Shown here: in pieces, positions 11,901 to 40,012 of the stretch | Numbering within the stretch: position 1 is the stretch's first letter | Layout of the letters: the number at the start of each line of letters is the position of its first letter | Assembly: GCA_963669155.1 (NCBI GenBank) | Contig: OZ022583.1 | Span: forward strand, 18,597,955-18,661,954 | Length of the DNA: 64,000 bases | Direction: 5' to 3' | Origin: Arbacia lixula | Taxonomy: Eukaryota > Echinodermata > Echinoidea > Arbacioida > Arbaciidae | Translations under genes and position numbers: made by a program | The notes under the pieces: generated by a model | Databases searched by the model: none | What the model was told of the DNA's origin: nothing | The model's input: the letters and a program-made list of their open reading frames with translations, nothing else

Positions 11901-12904
11901 AAAAAAAATCTATTGAATGTGTCCATGATAATGATAATAATTATAGTGAACTTTGGTTGCACTTGTTGCTCCTGATAGTTCCCCTTCTTCATACCTGTGG
12001 TAAGAAAGAACTATCAGATCTCACAGGCCATGATGATGATAATGGTAATTACAGTGAAGCCATTTTTAATGAATATCTGTGCTTTTCTTTTCTAACCAGC
12101 TGGAAGAACCAGACGAATGAATACCGCACACATGATAAGCTCAGGCTGACTGCAGTTCCTTCCCTTTTACGATGGGGGACAGTAAGTATCTAGGCCAATA
12201 AATGCTCATAAACATGTGTATGAAGTAAACGAGTTAGGCAGAAAAATCTGGCTGAAAAATTATTTTTAGGTACTGGTAATCAAAATATAAAAAATTATCT
12301 CTCGAAGAAGAAATCAAAAGCTTCTGGGAGGGCTTAAAAACAATCATTTTTTTTTCTATCATTCCTGTTCTTCTGTCAAGTTAAAGTGTTGCATAAATAG
12401 CAGTGCATAATGTTTTCCCCCCCTCTGATAGGACATTAATTGGAAGTTCCATGTACTGGAAAACCAAACTTAATGTATGATAAAGAACACACCATACTTT
12501 TTGAAGAGAGTAGCCTGAAAAAAACAAATTCATTACAACCTCCTCTGAAGATGAAATGAAATAATGTATACATTCAATTTAATTTCAAGATAATTACATT
12601 TTGTTGGTTTATGATATATGCATTATCTTTGCAATAATCTCAGAAATAACAAAATCACCATAATTATCATAAACACAAATTGACTACTAAATTTTTTAAT
12701 GAGCACAAACTTCTGACCTGCTTTAAATGATATTTGTATGATTTTACATCAATTGACAATGCAATGTTGCTTTCTGCCTACTCTCCTCTCCTTGATTTCT
12801 CCTCTTTATTTTGTTTTCCATCTCTACCTCACCAGCCAAAGAGACTCGTGGAAGAAGATTGCGCTAAGCCAGACCTTGTCCAAATGTTCTTTGAAGAAGA
12901 CTGA
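8936..12904 (+). CDS. TXNDC17: Thioredoxin domain-containing protein 17 (TRP14)
   Basis: TXNDC17/TRP14 is a small cytosolic thioredoxin-fold disulfide reductase, reduced by thioredoxin reductase, acting on selected substrates and linked to TNF/NF-kB signalling in mammals. Four coding exons join in frame: 8936-9077, 10673-10754, 12100-12181 and 12836-12904, with GT-AG sites throughout, giving 124 aa (human 123). The redox site SWCPDC (Cys42, Cys45) is intact, as is the Pro that is cis in thioredoxins (Pro95, in LTAVPSLLRWG). The family insert around FCGGKNNAGVS and the tail VQMFFEED also fit. The start (MVIKEKTEGLESFLQL) is chosen because it lines up with the human N-terminus; the open frame runs further upstream but through a C-rich leader. 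A polyadenylation signal AATAAA is at 12988. Intron 1 carries a MITE (10810-11279). Confidence 0.95.
10810..11279. mobile_element. MITE, TTAAAGGGATAGTTCA family
   Basis: It starts TTAAAGGGATAGTTCACGC and ends with the inverted form (GATGAACTTTCCCTTTAA). The inner parts TTGGTTTCAATAAAA and TTCTATTGAAACCAAAATAA are also inverted to each other. Three relatives occur at 41125-41576, 44143-44378 and 50079-50484. TTAA at both ends suggests a TTAA target, as in piggyBac or Kolobok. It lies between TXNDC17 exons 2 and 3 and has no coding sequence. Confidence 0.85.
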
Positions 12905-13374
12905 CATTTCTCTGTTATTAGGTATCGCTTCCAAGTTAGATATCAGAAAATTAATAGATATATAATGAGCACATTTCAACTAAATCCAATAAATGTATGA
13001 TTTTGGAGGAAATATAAGACCTGAATCATCCAGTATGATACTAATCAGTTGGAAATATCATTTCATCCACCCAATGGTGACAATTATAGTGATCAGAATT
13101 GTTACAACAGTAGCCACTTTTGCACAAATAGAAAGAGTCAGTGATTGGATACCTGACAAATAGCATTGTGGTAAAGTCAAATATTTTCACAACATATGCA
13201 AAAACCCATATAAAACAACATTCATATCTAAGTTGACAAAACTGATAAATGTGTGCACCATTGACTGGATAAATTGTAGAAAATGCACATAGAAAGTTTA
13301 TGTTTATGTAAGTTTGTTTAGTAGCATGTCAGCAACAAATACGTATACTGTATTACTCGTAGCAACTTACCTGT

Positions 13375-13660
13375 AACCATTCTCCATTTGTGCACTTGAA
13401 ATTAAATGAAAAGATACATTTGGAGCTGTAAAGATAGTTCAAAGCTATGTGTATAAGATGAAAAATTACCATCTTTGAGAACACAGAATGCTGGTCAAGT
13501 TAAATTGCTCGCTAAATGATATGGTTAACAGTCTTTTCTCCATTTTGTGCACTTCAAGTGAAATAAGAAGATATTTGAGCTGTAAAGATAGTTCAAAGCT
13601 ATGTGTGAAGTAAAAGAACAAAAATAGCATCATTGAGAACACAGAAAGCTAATCAAGTTA
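13375..13660. repeat. Direct duplication, two copies of ~130 bp
   Basis: Both halves contain TTTGTGCACTT, then GAGCTGTAAAGATAGTTC, AAAGCTATGTGT, and then GAGAACACAGAA. The copies are about 150 bp apart and have diverged by point changes and small indels. Confidence 0.75.
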
Positions 13661-13883
13661 ATAGAGTACCAGAGTGTAATGGCAGTTGAGCATATTGTCA
13701 AGACAGCTAGCTCTAAACTATGCGGGAAAAGCAAGCAGCGTGATCACAGCTGGGGGACTTTAAAATAGAATGTTCGACACCAGCCCACTAGGCAACCAGT
13801 AAACCTCCAACTGGAGTGATTTTGTTTAGAGCCAGTTGTCTTGACAACATGCTCATTATGAAGGCACCACTCTGGTACTCTAT
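13661..13883. mobile_element. Short foldback MITE
   Basis: It begins ATAGAGTACCAGAGTG and ends with the inverse (CACTCTGGTACTCTAT). The inverted similarity extends about 55 bp inward through GAGCAT, TTGTCAAGACA and CTCTAAAC. No coding sequence. Confidence 0.75.
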
Positions 13884-14650
13884 TGCTTTCTAGCTTTTAT
13901 GGTTGTTGAGGCTCAGTCCCAGCCTGCCTTTGCCATTAAAGACAGCCAGTCCCTTTTGCAGATCACCACAAAACTATCGAAACATTGTCAAAACATATAG
14001 AGAAGTGTTAGCAAGCTGTATATTCATAATTTGAAACTGATACGTAGTGTAAAATTCAAATAATGCACGTAAACAACGTCTGATTAATAGTCTTTGCCTC
14101 AGGCTCGTAGCAGTTTGTGTTGAAATATCTGCTTTGTTGATTAATCTGTTTATTAAATTATAAAACGCATTATGAAAAAATTGTTCTATATAAGGAATCA
14201 TCTCCATAGTTTGGTAATTACTCATAAAATTAGGATTTCACACTTGCATAATAACCACATAGATACTGTAACGAAGACTAATACTTTTTTCGTAGTACGA
14301 AAAAAGTCGGTTTGAAATTTAACGGCTGAATTTTTTACATATACAGAAAGCTTCAACATGCTATATTCTTAGAAATGGTCTTGAATCACACTTTCTTCAA
14401 TTTACGATCGTGATAGACGATTTCAAAATTTAAGCTTGCAAAAGGGACGGACAATCTTTAAGACTGCCATGAAAAGTGCCATTTTTAAAATGTATGCAAA
14501 TTTGTTGCTTAATGCGCTTATTCTGTACACAATAAACCAATGCACACTTCAACCAGCAACCAGATCAGCATAGATCTGTTTGATTGGGAGATCTGAGACC
14601 ACATGAATAAGTGACCTCCATCTCATGTGCCACTATCATAGTTATTCACC

Positions 14651-14760
14651 AGGAGCAATATTCATGAAACCTCACTAGCCTAGTTAGTTACTAAAAAAGT
14701 ATGTGGCTGAATGCATTTTAGGAACAAACTAGGCTGAGTAAGGTTTCATGAATATGGCCC
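14651..14760. mobile_element. 110-bp foldback MITE
   Basis: The left arm (CAATATTCATGAAACCTCAC then AGCCTAG) is inverted in the right arm (CTAGGCTGAGTAAGG then TTTCATGAATATGG). A partial relative lies at about 51915-51970. Confidence 0.7.
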
Positions 14761-15415
14761 CAGTACTATGTACACATAAATCCTAAAGGGGAGCGTTTTG
14801 CTTTACAGGAAGCTACTTTTAATCATAGTTTCAGAGGCTAGATGGTCAAAATCATGTGGGATTTTTTTTTATTGTGATGAGGAAGATGCAGAGTATGTTA
14901 TTGGATGTCCAGTATAGATCCTGATGTTGTGCTGGATTTAGTACTGCATAAATTGTAATTAAATTACAAGTTGTTTAGATAAATTGTAATGTGTTGTTAG
15001 ATGTTTTCCTTTTAATACTGTAACTTATCAAATGGCCCATTTCTTCTGTTCACAAGGATGCTTCTATAAACTTCACAATCTTAAAGTAACCTTTCTTTTT
15101 TTTAAATTGTGCTGGAAATAGGCCCAAAGTGGAATAAGCAAAACTATTTGTATATGAAAAACATGACTTAATGTGCTAGTTTTCAAACTGCTGTATAACA
15201 CCAGTAATCTATCTCATAATATGTTTACAATATGTGACAAATGTATAATTGTTTCCTTCTGTATCTGTGAAGTCTTGTATTGTTTAATTTTGTTAAAAAC
15301 AAGGACATTGAAAATGTTGAATTGGAATAAAGAGTGAATATGTTATTTCTTCATACATATCACCATCATCATTCTGATTTATTTATCGATATATTTACAT
15401 ATTTTCCAGACTATT

Positions 15416-15556
15416 TTGATCTCTCTGTCTCCCTCTCTGTCCAGAGAGATAGAGGAAGAGAGAAATGAAAAAAAAAGAATAGGAAAGAGATGGAGATAGG
15501 AAGACAGAAATCAGGAGAGTCAATGAGAGAGAGGAAGAGAGAGAGAGAGAGAGAGA

Positions 15557-15640
<84 letters not shown>

Positions 15641-15648
15641 AAGAACAG
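15416..15648. repeat. GA/GT simple-repeat tract
   Basis: Long (GA)n run with a short (GT)n insert near 15555-15570. Open Arg/Glu and Leu/Ser frames across it come from the dinucleotide repeat and are not genes. Confidence 0.95.
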
Positions 15649-16977
15649 AAAGAAATAAAAGAGATAGGACAGCCAGGCAGAAATAGGAGAGAGTCGGTGA
15701 GAGAGAAAGATATCTCTACATATGTAACAACAGTGCATTATTTCGAAAGTTTAAATTCTTACGTACATAATGTACATCACCTCCACTTTCTGATCATGAT
15801 TGAAACAGAAGAGTTTTCGATTGCATTTGACTGAAAAGCAATCGAAAGGAACTTTTCATCTGGGAAAGGCCTCTATCAGAAAACTTGTCTTAAATCAATA
15901 GTCTATTAATCAGGCAATCAGGAAAGTACTAAAACGGTTTATAGCTCAAACAGTGTGGATTTAGTACATGCAGACTAATACAAGAATAATAAGTAATTCA
16001 TCTAATATTGGGTTGTGAATAAAATCATCACGATGAGGCAAAGGAGGAAGATATTATTATTATTTTGTTTAGCATACAAGCAACAAATATTTAAGTTGTC
16101 TGAATAAAGACTACACATCGGCATTCCTAGCCATGGAGATTGTACACGATTCTTGATTCCATTCACATATCTTCCTAAATCCTCCTTCGCGAGCGAATTA
16201 CCTGCATGAATTTGTGTTTACTACTCAGGTGATTCGCACAAGTAAGTATATGTCAACTATAAATGAAGTAAATGACCGATATTAAACAGCATTTGCCACT
16301 TATGATTGATTTTTGTTGGTGTCTATAAATTCATACGAGTTTCAGTCGAGTACTCGGTCCCGTCCCTCCATTTTCGCGTGTGGTATTTCAATAAGGTCTA
16401 AGCTGAGCCCCCAATTCCCAAGGCCCAACTAAATGGGATACTTCGTGCCCTACATAGAGACAGATACGGCATTGCACTTTAAATGGCGCTTTGGGGAATT
16501 GATACTTCATTGGACACGCATAGTATAGTGTGCATGTAAAAAGCCATTGCCATGATTGTCATGGATTGAAACTTGTGCTGTCACAGTAAACTTATTGTAC
16601 AACTTGTAACTGAGTCTGAGTCTGAGAGTTGCGGTGCCCTTGTATCACATATTTACCTTGCACTAAACTCTACCCTTTCCTAATCCTTACCGTATTCTAT
16701 TCCAGATCCGGATCAAAGATTTTAATTCATCACAGAAACCATCTAAATGAGGAAAATCCTTGTGCACTGAAGTATAAATTCATCACATGCATTTTTTTAG
16801 GAACATTTACAATGACCAACCATGCAATTTTGGATCCATATGATATTGTCCATTGCATGCTCGCCGAGACCACCAGTACTCGCGTGTATTGTATATGTGA
16901 ACTGCGACCGCTCAGCAGCTGTACTTGTGCATATGCATATCAAGCTAATATAACCTAATTTGTCACATAAAACAAAA

Positions 16978-17129
16978 AATGAATGTTTTTTCATTTGTGC
17001 AATGGACAGAATATTTCATTCGGTGAAAGATGAAATGAATGATCCATTCAACTTGGCTATGCCTTGTTGAATGGACCTTTTCACCTCATGAAATATTCTG
17101 TCCATTACACTCATAAACATTCATTATTT
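16978..17129. mobile_element. Foldback MITE (copy 1 of 2)
   Basis: A near-perfect hairpin: the left arm (AATGAATGTTTTTTCATTTG, then CAATGGACAGAATATTTCAT) is inverted in the right arm (ATGAAATATTCTGTCCATTA then AAACATTCATTA). A second copy is at 28742-28870, inside CCDC157. Confidence 0.85.
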
Positions 17130-17411
17130 GTATACTGTACAGCAAGAAGTATGAAGTCAGCTAGGTCAAGAGACTACAGGTATAGGTTAGTAAGTAAACT
17201 TTAACTTCCAGTAAGGTATTAAGATCTACGTTAGTGTTTATTTGTGGTCCAATTGCAAATGTCTGAAATTGGGAAGACAAAGTTAGATACATACTTAGCT
17301 CATCATAAAGAGTGAGATGTCCCTGATTGCAGTACAAGTACCAGCGACGGAACAATAAGGTAGCCGTACATTGACATATGAAAACTGTTGTTCTCTCTTT
17401 TTCACCTGTGA

Positions 17412-32874
<15,463 letters not shown>

Positions 32875-33310
32875 AGGTAGCAAAAAGAGGTCATCACTAC
32901 AAACTGGTTAACATCTCCATCTGCCGGCAGTGTGATAAGATGTACAACAGCCAGAAAGATCTGAACATCCATAAATCATACTGCTATGCTTAAAGGTAGC
33001 AAAAAGACGTCATCACTATAACCTGGTTAACGTCTTCATCTGCCGGCAGTGTGACGAGATGTACAACAGCCAGAAAGATGTGGACATCCATAAATCTTAC
33101 TGCTATGCTTAAAGGTAGCAAAAAGACGTCATCACTACAAACTGGTTAAAGTCTTCATCTGCCGGCAGTGTGACAAGATGTACAACAGCCAGAAAGATTT
33201 GAACATCCATAAATCATACTGCTACCCTCAAAGGAAATGTATACGTCCATGAATCTTACTGATACGCAAAGAGATTTTGCCGTAAGACCCTGTTAATGTA
33301 TTCATCTACC

Positions 33311-35133
33311 TATTCATTGGGCTGGAGAGATAGTCCTAATTTTATTTACAGGCTAAATTGTGAGAAAACTTCAGGTTTCCTGTAAAGGGAAAGGGTATAG
33401 CTACAGTTCGCAACCCCATCTGTTTTGAGAATCCAGTCGTAAAAATAGCACTGCAGATATATGCCGTGTCTAATAGCAAAATTATTTTAAAGGTTTATAA
33501 GTTGGAGTTCCTAAGTGATAAAAACTTCTCTTGTTTTGACTTGTAAAGAAATATGGCAGATATCATTGTTTTTTTGCTGTCCTATCTTTTTCCTTTTGGT
33601 TGATATTGGGTAGAAATGTTTGATATCATGTTATTAGAATATTTTGTGTCTTCCACACAGCTGATAAACAAACTAAACAATATATAAGCCATTTTTTTTC
33701 CCAGTTGTATGAAGACATACATTTTGATGCATTGGTCAACATTCATGTTACTTGCTGCTGTGGTCAGATGTTGCTTTTTGTTTGACTTTTGAGAACATTA
33801 TTTGCAGTGTTTGGATGCATCATAGTCACAATGACTTGTGTATGTGCTGTGTTACAAACATGCCTCATGACAGCTAGTGGTCATATCATTAATGAAAGAA
33901 TTATGAAACTATCGATGAAATCTACTCCCAAGGCTGTCATTTTCCTGTGGAACGTGTTTAATTACTGGTCGCCTTATGCTAAAAGTGTGATGAGCAAATG
34001 TGCATCTGCCAATGACACCACTTATTTTTTTTTCGTGCTTTCACACAATAATAGTTATTCATACATGTACACAAATATTGTATAGAATGTTGAAACTATG
34101 GTGGCCTTCGATGATGCCATATTTAGAATGATATTTTTTTGAGATGTTGTGAATATTTCAATGCAGTATGAAAGAAAGTATGCAAACTTGTGTCACATGC
34201 TAATGTTATTTGTTCAACAAATGTTAGATATGAAGTGTTATTCAACAAGTCTCATATCAAACGTTAGTCTTTCTTCATCTTTGTCATTTCAATAAAATGC
34301 CTTAATTAGAATGATACTCTTAGAAATTGAAGAAGTCACATGACTTTGTAGAAATGTACAGTATGAATATATGTATATTGTGAATTTAAATATCAAGAGT
34401 GTATTTACAGAGATCTTTACCAAAGTTGCAATTCATAAAATTGAAGGAAAAAAAACCCATCTCTTTTAGACTATAAATGATTATTTGCTGAGGAATGCAA
34501 GTGATTGATTGTCACTAAAATGAATGCAAACACACACACAGACAAGATCAACATCATCTACATCGATCGACATACACTCACCACACAGACATACACACAA
34601 ACACATATGACAAAGCCCTCCCAAGTTGCTCTTATTTTATAACCGAAGTTCAACAGTCTTTGTTGTCTGTCCTATCAATCATCTCCCCATATTCCCTTTA
34701 ACTCTCTTTGTACCAAGCCAGGAAAAGCCAATTGACTTAAATCACATTTAATGCAGCTGCGCCAATGAGGGAGTTAATGCAGTGTAAGTGCTTTCATAAA
34801 GCTACAAGAAGGTCTTCTATTCAGTCACTACTTTTCCGACTCAACCATCCTCAAATTCATATTCATGTTTACCTTCTGTTACATGTATTTGTAATTATAA
34901 GAATTTTGGTCGGTCATGACACATTTCTGAAGGACAACACGACCAAGAGACTCAATTTATGAGTTCCTTTTATTGATGTTTGCTACTGATCCAAGTAAGG
35001 AAATGCCTTATTTTCTGCAAGCTAATGGTGCACTCCATGCTCCCATGATCATGATCCGGGTGGGACAGGTTGGGGTGGGGCAAACTTTCATGGCCGGCTT
35101 ACACCACGGGCTAACTTCTTGGTTCAGTTAAAG
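33311..35133. other. CCDC157 3' UTR and convergent intergenic region
   Basis: No supported gene. It likely holds the CCDC157 3' UTR up to about 34.3 kb (AATAAA at 34291) and, on the other strand, the 3' end of the gene at 35134-36763 (a TTTATT, i.e. AATAAA on the minus strand, at about 34979). A short TTAA-type repeat is at about 34693-34777. Confidence 0.5.
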
Positions 35134-35660
35134 TTATTCCTCTTCAATGCTCGGCATGACCATCACCAACTGTGCCGCCGGGATTTTCTCCACCGTGTAC
35201 ATGTAGGCCACGCTGCGATTGGACCGGAAGTTATACTTCCTCCCCACCTCCTTCCTCAAAGCCTTCCGCTTTGCCCTCTTGGCTGCTTTCTTCAGTGCTC
35301 CTGCCAGCAATGTCACCTCGTCCCCAACAAACTGCGCCACCCTGCGGTAGCGAGCGAGTTTACTGGCGAGCCGCTGAACTCCAAGGTCCAAGTTCAATTC
35401 GTCCGTTGCTAGAGACATATTTTCTCCACAACCAGTGTCGGGGATGGGCTGGGTCACGGCCGGGCATGTGCGGCCGAGCAGCGGCAGCTGAGCCGAGAGG
35501 AAAGACCCCCTGTTGATGATCTGCTGGATGATCAGGACGGCCCGTGCGAAGTCCGCTAGAACTTTTGACCCCTGGCATGAAGATGCGACCTCCCGGAACT
35601 CTTGGAAGTATTCGTCTGTTTTGGTGAATTCCTTAATGGTTGAAAGCAGATGAAACGGAG

Positions 35661-35707
<47 letters not shown>

Positions 35708-36763
35708 AAATGAGATTTTTTTTTGGGGGGGGGGGGGGTGGGGGGGGGGGTGGAGGAGGAGGGCTTAGATATGAAACATCTAACAAAAAGCATTAGGTGA
35801 GGAATAATGGGATACTGTATCATAATAATTCAACGTTTCATTCACTCGACAGGAATTTGGTACGTGTGTTCTAATCTTACGTTAATATTGTAAGTAATGA
35901 ACACATTACTGAATTGCCTCTCTATTCTATTTAGGATGAAAGGAAATGAAAACATGGAGGAAACTTAAAAGAAACCAATAAAAGTGACAAACTTTTACCT
36001 GTTCGAATTCATGCTCGTTTATGACGTCACCACTTTCGTCTATCATATTTTGGACGGACTGCGCCTGTTCATGGAGCACGCGGACCAAACGCCTCATCCT
36101 GGTCCTGATGGGCCAGGTCCACTGTTCCTCCACCGTCTCATAGTCAGAGTCCTTAGGCACGGGGAAGGTCATCCTGCTGACCGACGTCCATAGGGTTACG
36201 GCGCCGATCACGTCATTGAAGATTACATGACAGATCGTCATCGCCCGCAGAAGAAGCGCGCAGCACACAGCCGCGTCGGCGCAGACAACAGGCCTTGCGC
36301 GGTGCACGTCCGTAGTAGTGACGTCGACAGAACATGTTTTCCACGAAGCTTTTAGAGCGCCGTCGCCGCCGCTGCTGGAAGGATGTGACCGAATTTCTGT
36401 CGCGGCGGTCACGGGTGTATCTCCTTTGGGGTTTGGGGTGTCGGCTACTACAGACTCCTCCGACGAAGAATCTTGAGAGATACAACAAGCAGGGCGTTCA
36501 TTATCAGTCTCACTTCCACCTTGCGAAGGAGATGCACCTCCTTGCACAGGTGTCTTTCCATCCTCGTGCCAGCAACGTCTCCTTGGAGCATTTCTTGCAG
36601 AAATCGGAGACCGCTGCTTTGGCGAAGATGAAGAAGCGCTCCCGTTTGGCGTAGAGAGAGGAGTAACCTTAGTCAACGAGCGGTCGCCGAGCCGTCGACG
36701 GAGTTTCCTCAAACAAAGCGGGAGTTTGGGTTTCTTGAAGATACCAGCAAAACACGAGGCGCT
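35134..36763 (-). CDS. Unrecognised gene, last two exons (5' end not found)
   Basis: Two minus-strand exons join in phase 0: 36763-35999 (255 codons, acceptor ACAACAG before it, donor GTAAAA after it) and 35631-35134 (165 codons plus TAA, with a CT-rich tract before its AAG acceptor). The first has no usable early Met, so at least one upstream exon is missing. The visible 420 residues begin SASCFAGIFKKPKLPLCLRK. A Ser/Pro-rich basic part (to about residue 115) follows, then a helical, partly hydrophobic stretch with CALLLRAMTICHVIFNDVI, then WTWPIRTRMRRLVRVLHEQ. The second exon has ADFARAVLIIQQIINRG and a basic cluster LKKAAKRAKRKALRKEVG that could be a nuclear signal. Composition and consistent splicing argue for a real gene. 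I do not recognise the family and assign no function. Confidence 0.7.
35662..35756. repeat. (GA)n run followed by G-rich run
   Basis: About 40 bp of GA followed by T and two long G runs. On the minus strand this is a C/CT-rich tract just before the acceptor of the last exon of the 35134-36763 gene, so part of it may act as pyrimidine tract. Confidence 0.9.
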
Positions 36764-38199
36764 CTGTTGTAATTAAAGACATAAGACCTATCATCATAAT
36801 CATATTACAACTTGAAATTTCAGGAATAGGCCTACGTTCGATCCCTTTTTTCATATTCATTAACAAAACACAAAAAAATGACACCAATGTATAGTGAAAT
36901 CTATACAGGTTATTTATAGATATACATGTAGGCCTATATTAAATCTTATTTCAGTATGAACGTTGAGTTTGTTTATACGTGAATTAGAAATGAAGTTGCT
37001 TCTGATCGTAGATTTTCGTGCGTCAGGACAATCACGTTTACACTATAGTTTTCTTCCTGTAGCATACGGTATATTCAATAAAGATACATGTATATAGCTT
37101 AGGCTTACAATGTGCACGATCGCATTCATGATTATCAAAGAAATAAGAGCAAATAGAAAGAAAGATGCTCGATGTCATCGATACGAAAATAACCGACAAC
37201 TGCTTGTATACAACACTAATTTGAAACAATTTGAAACAATATATAACAAATAACATCGCAAAGTGTAATAAGTGAAAGTTAGGATTGCCCTCTTATGTTA
37301 AGATAGGTAACTTTGTAAACAACAATCCACTCCCCTTCCAAAAAAAAAAAAAAAAACCAAAATACGCAACTGAAACGTACCGTGGTATCCATTCTTGAAG
37401 TATTGGAAGATATCTCAAAGATATTAAGGTAATTTGTAAAGCTCGAAAATCAGTCTTCAACACAATGTAGTACCGAAGTAGATACAAAGCTGTACAAAGC
37501 TGGAGATCATAGCACACAGATATAGCACGTACAGTATACTGTTTGAGCGCAGTGTTTGCAAATCGTTGCCCTAGGTTGCACCGAGCGCATGTGCGCACAG
37601 AGCCACAAACTTTAAGCCAATCCCATGCGGTGTATTATACGACAATCCGTCCTGCTTACAGTGCAGAGCCAATCACGTGGCAGTTAGCTTTGCCTGAGTA
37701 GCAGAGGAGGTAGCCAATCACAAACGTGTGCTTATTTGCTATTATGACGTAGAACGTAATGCCAGCGCACTCCAGTTTGCAAATGTTGTTAGTGCGCGAG
37801 GTTAAATTTTAAATACGGTGCTGGCCTGGCGAGCTAGAAATGTACAGTTAATTACTGATTTGTTCATTGATTTTTTTTATCAAAGTGCTAATGTTCAATT
37901 GAAATGGAGTTTTGTTTTATTGAGATTTTATTATTACAATGGATAATCTGCTTCTTAAACTTGGAAAACGATTTAAATTAATATAAACTATTCTATCCCT
38001 CGTTACGGGTAGCCCAGATACCTCCCACATATCACAGACCCTCTCATAACTATGGCTTATATGAATTTACAAAACAAACCAATTCAAGTTACACATCGTT
38101 TTGTATATATATATATATATATATTTTTTTTTTATTACTGAAGCCCTCTTACATTAAAGTGTAGATGCCACATGGTCACGGAACTCCACACCAATCCAC
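36764..38199. other. AT-rich stretch upstream of the minus-strand gene
   Basis: No convincing exon found. It may contain the missing first exon(s) and promoter of the gene at 35134-36763; a CpG-containing patch near 37560-37800 is the most promoter-like part. A (TA)n run is at about 38105-38125. Confidence 0.35.
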
Positions 38200-38207
38200 A
38201 ATCCCCC

Positions 38208-38251
<44 letters not shown>
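38200..38251. repeat. (GT)n microsatellite
   Basis: About 23 GT units followed by a G run. Confidence 0.95.
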
Positions 38252-38253
<2 letters not shown>

Positions 38254-38394
38254 CGGGGGGGGATGGCGGCGCTGAAATCGGGTTTTGGATTGAGGATGTG
38301 TTTAAGGAAAACATGTGGTAGTAATAAATTGACCGCGGAACAATATCACATGAGCATCTGTTATGCAATCCTCCCAGGATGTGGCGACAATTTG

Positions 38395-39510
38395 CCATCT
38401 CTCTTCATTTTTTTCTCTTTTCCTCTACCTTCTTTTTCTCCCTCCCCCTTTCTATTTCTCGAGACTTACCTATATCACTCTCTCCACTCTTCCCATTCCC
38501 GATTCTCTCTCTCTCTCACACTTATTTTCTTTTCCCCTATCTCTCTCTCTCTCTCGCTCTGTCGTGTCTGCCTGTCTCTCCCTCTGTCGGTCTCTCTCCA
38601 CTCTCCCCCTTCCTTATTCTCTCTCTCTCCCTCTGTCTATTTCTCTCCCCACTCACCCTCTCTCTCTCCACTCTCCCCCTTCTTGATTCTCTCTCTCCCT
38701 CTGTCTGTGTGTCTCTCTCTCTCCACTCCCCCTTCCTGATTCTCATCTCTCTCCCTCTCTTTCTGTCTGTCTCCCTCTGCACTCTTCCCCTTCCCGATTC
38801 TCTCTCTCCGTCTATCTCTCCACTCTCCCCCTTCCTGATTCTTTTTCTCTCCCCCTCTCTTTTTCTCCCTCTGTCTCTCTCTTTGCAATCTTCCCCTTCC
38901 CGATTCTCTCTCTCCCTCTGTCTGTCACTCTCTATCTCTCCACTCCCCCTTCCTGATTCTTTTTCTCTCCCCCTCTCTTTTTCTCCCTCTGTCTCTCTCT
39001 CTGCACTTTATCCCTTCCCGATTCTCTCTCTCCCTCTGTCTGTCACTCTCTATCTCTCCACTCCCCCTTCCTGATTCTCTATCTCTCCCTCTCTCTTTCT
39101 CTCCATCTCTCTCTCTGTCTGAACTCTTCCCCTTCCCGATTCTCTCTATCTCTCCCTCTTTCTCTCCACTCCCCCCTTCCTGATTCCCTATTTCTGCCCC
39201 TCTCTTTCTATCTCTCTCCTTTCCGATTCTATCTCTCCCTCTGTCTGTCTCTTCCTCTCCACTCTCCCCCTTCCTGATTCCATATCTCTCCCCCCCCCCC
39301 CCCACTCTCTCCACTCTTCCCTTTCCCCGATTCTCTCTAGTTCTCTCTCTTCACTCTTTTCTTTCCTGATTCTCTCTTTCCCTCTATCTGTCTTATTCAC
39401 TCCACTCTCCCCCTTCCTGATTCCACATCTCTCTCCCCCCTCTCTCTCCACTCTCCCCCTTCCTGATTCCATATCTCTCCCCCTCTCTTTCTCTCCACTT
39501 TTCTCTCCAA
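38395..39510. repeat. CT-rich minisatellite, ~1.1 kb
   Basis: Recurring blocks of CTCTCTCCACTCTCCC, CCTTCCTGATTCT and TCTCTCCCTCTGTCTGT, roughly 60-80 bp per unit. Nearly every base on this strand is a pyrimidine. Open Leu/Ser/Pro and Arg/Glu frames on the two strands are by-products. Confidence 0.95.
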
Positions 39511-40012
39511 TATATGACTATTGAGTCTATAGAACTGTACAACAATGCATGTATATGGTACTATTTAAAAAGAAAAAAACCCTGTCATTTAGACAAATTG
39601 AACTTTTTATGACAATACATATATAATTCTATACATAACATTTCAGATAATAATCCATAAATTATGTGAAAATATATTAATACTATATGCAAAACTAGAG
39701 CAATTTGACACAGTTGATATATATTCCTCCGCTTTCTTTGCTAGCTTCATTTGGTGACAGTAATAATCTTCTCTGAAAACTTGTGTTTGGTTGGCAATGT
39801 ACCATTGAATTGGTTAGAATTGAATTATTAGATTTTGATTTATTGTACACGGCATCAATTTGTGGGCAATTTTTAGCCAATTTTGGGAGAGTTCATTGAC
39901 CTTTGACCTCTGACCATTCAGGAATTTTACCAAAAACATTATCAGTCTACCCATGGACCCTACCACGAACCCAAAGGAGTGATTCATCTTTGTACCATGT
40001 TTGGATGGAATT
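39511..40012. other. AT-rich non-coding stretch, nothing recognised
   Basis: No open frame, no clear repeat ends, no RNA gene visible. Confidence 0.4.

Noticed and set aside
15490-15834. Arg/Glu-rich frame and its antisense Leu/Ser frame
   Set aside because: Produced by the (GA)n tract.
35360-35578. Alternative frames over the last exon of the unknown minus-strand gene
   Set aside because: The frame used in the gene model is longer, has matching splice phases and ends in a stop; the others are shadows.
38379-39472. Leu/Ser/Pro-rich plus-strand frame and Arg/Glu/Gly-rich minus-strand frames
   Set aside because: By-products of the CT-rich minisatellite; no non-repeat protein sequence and no sensible ends.
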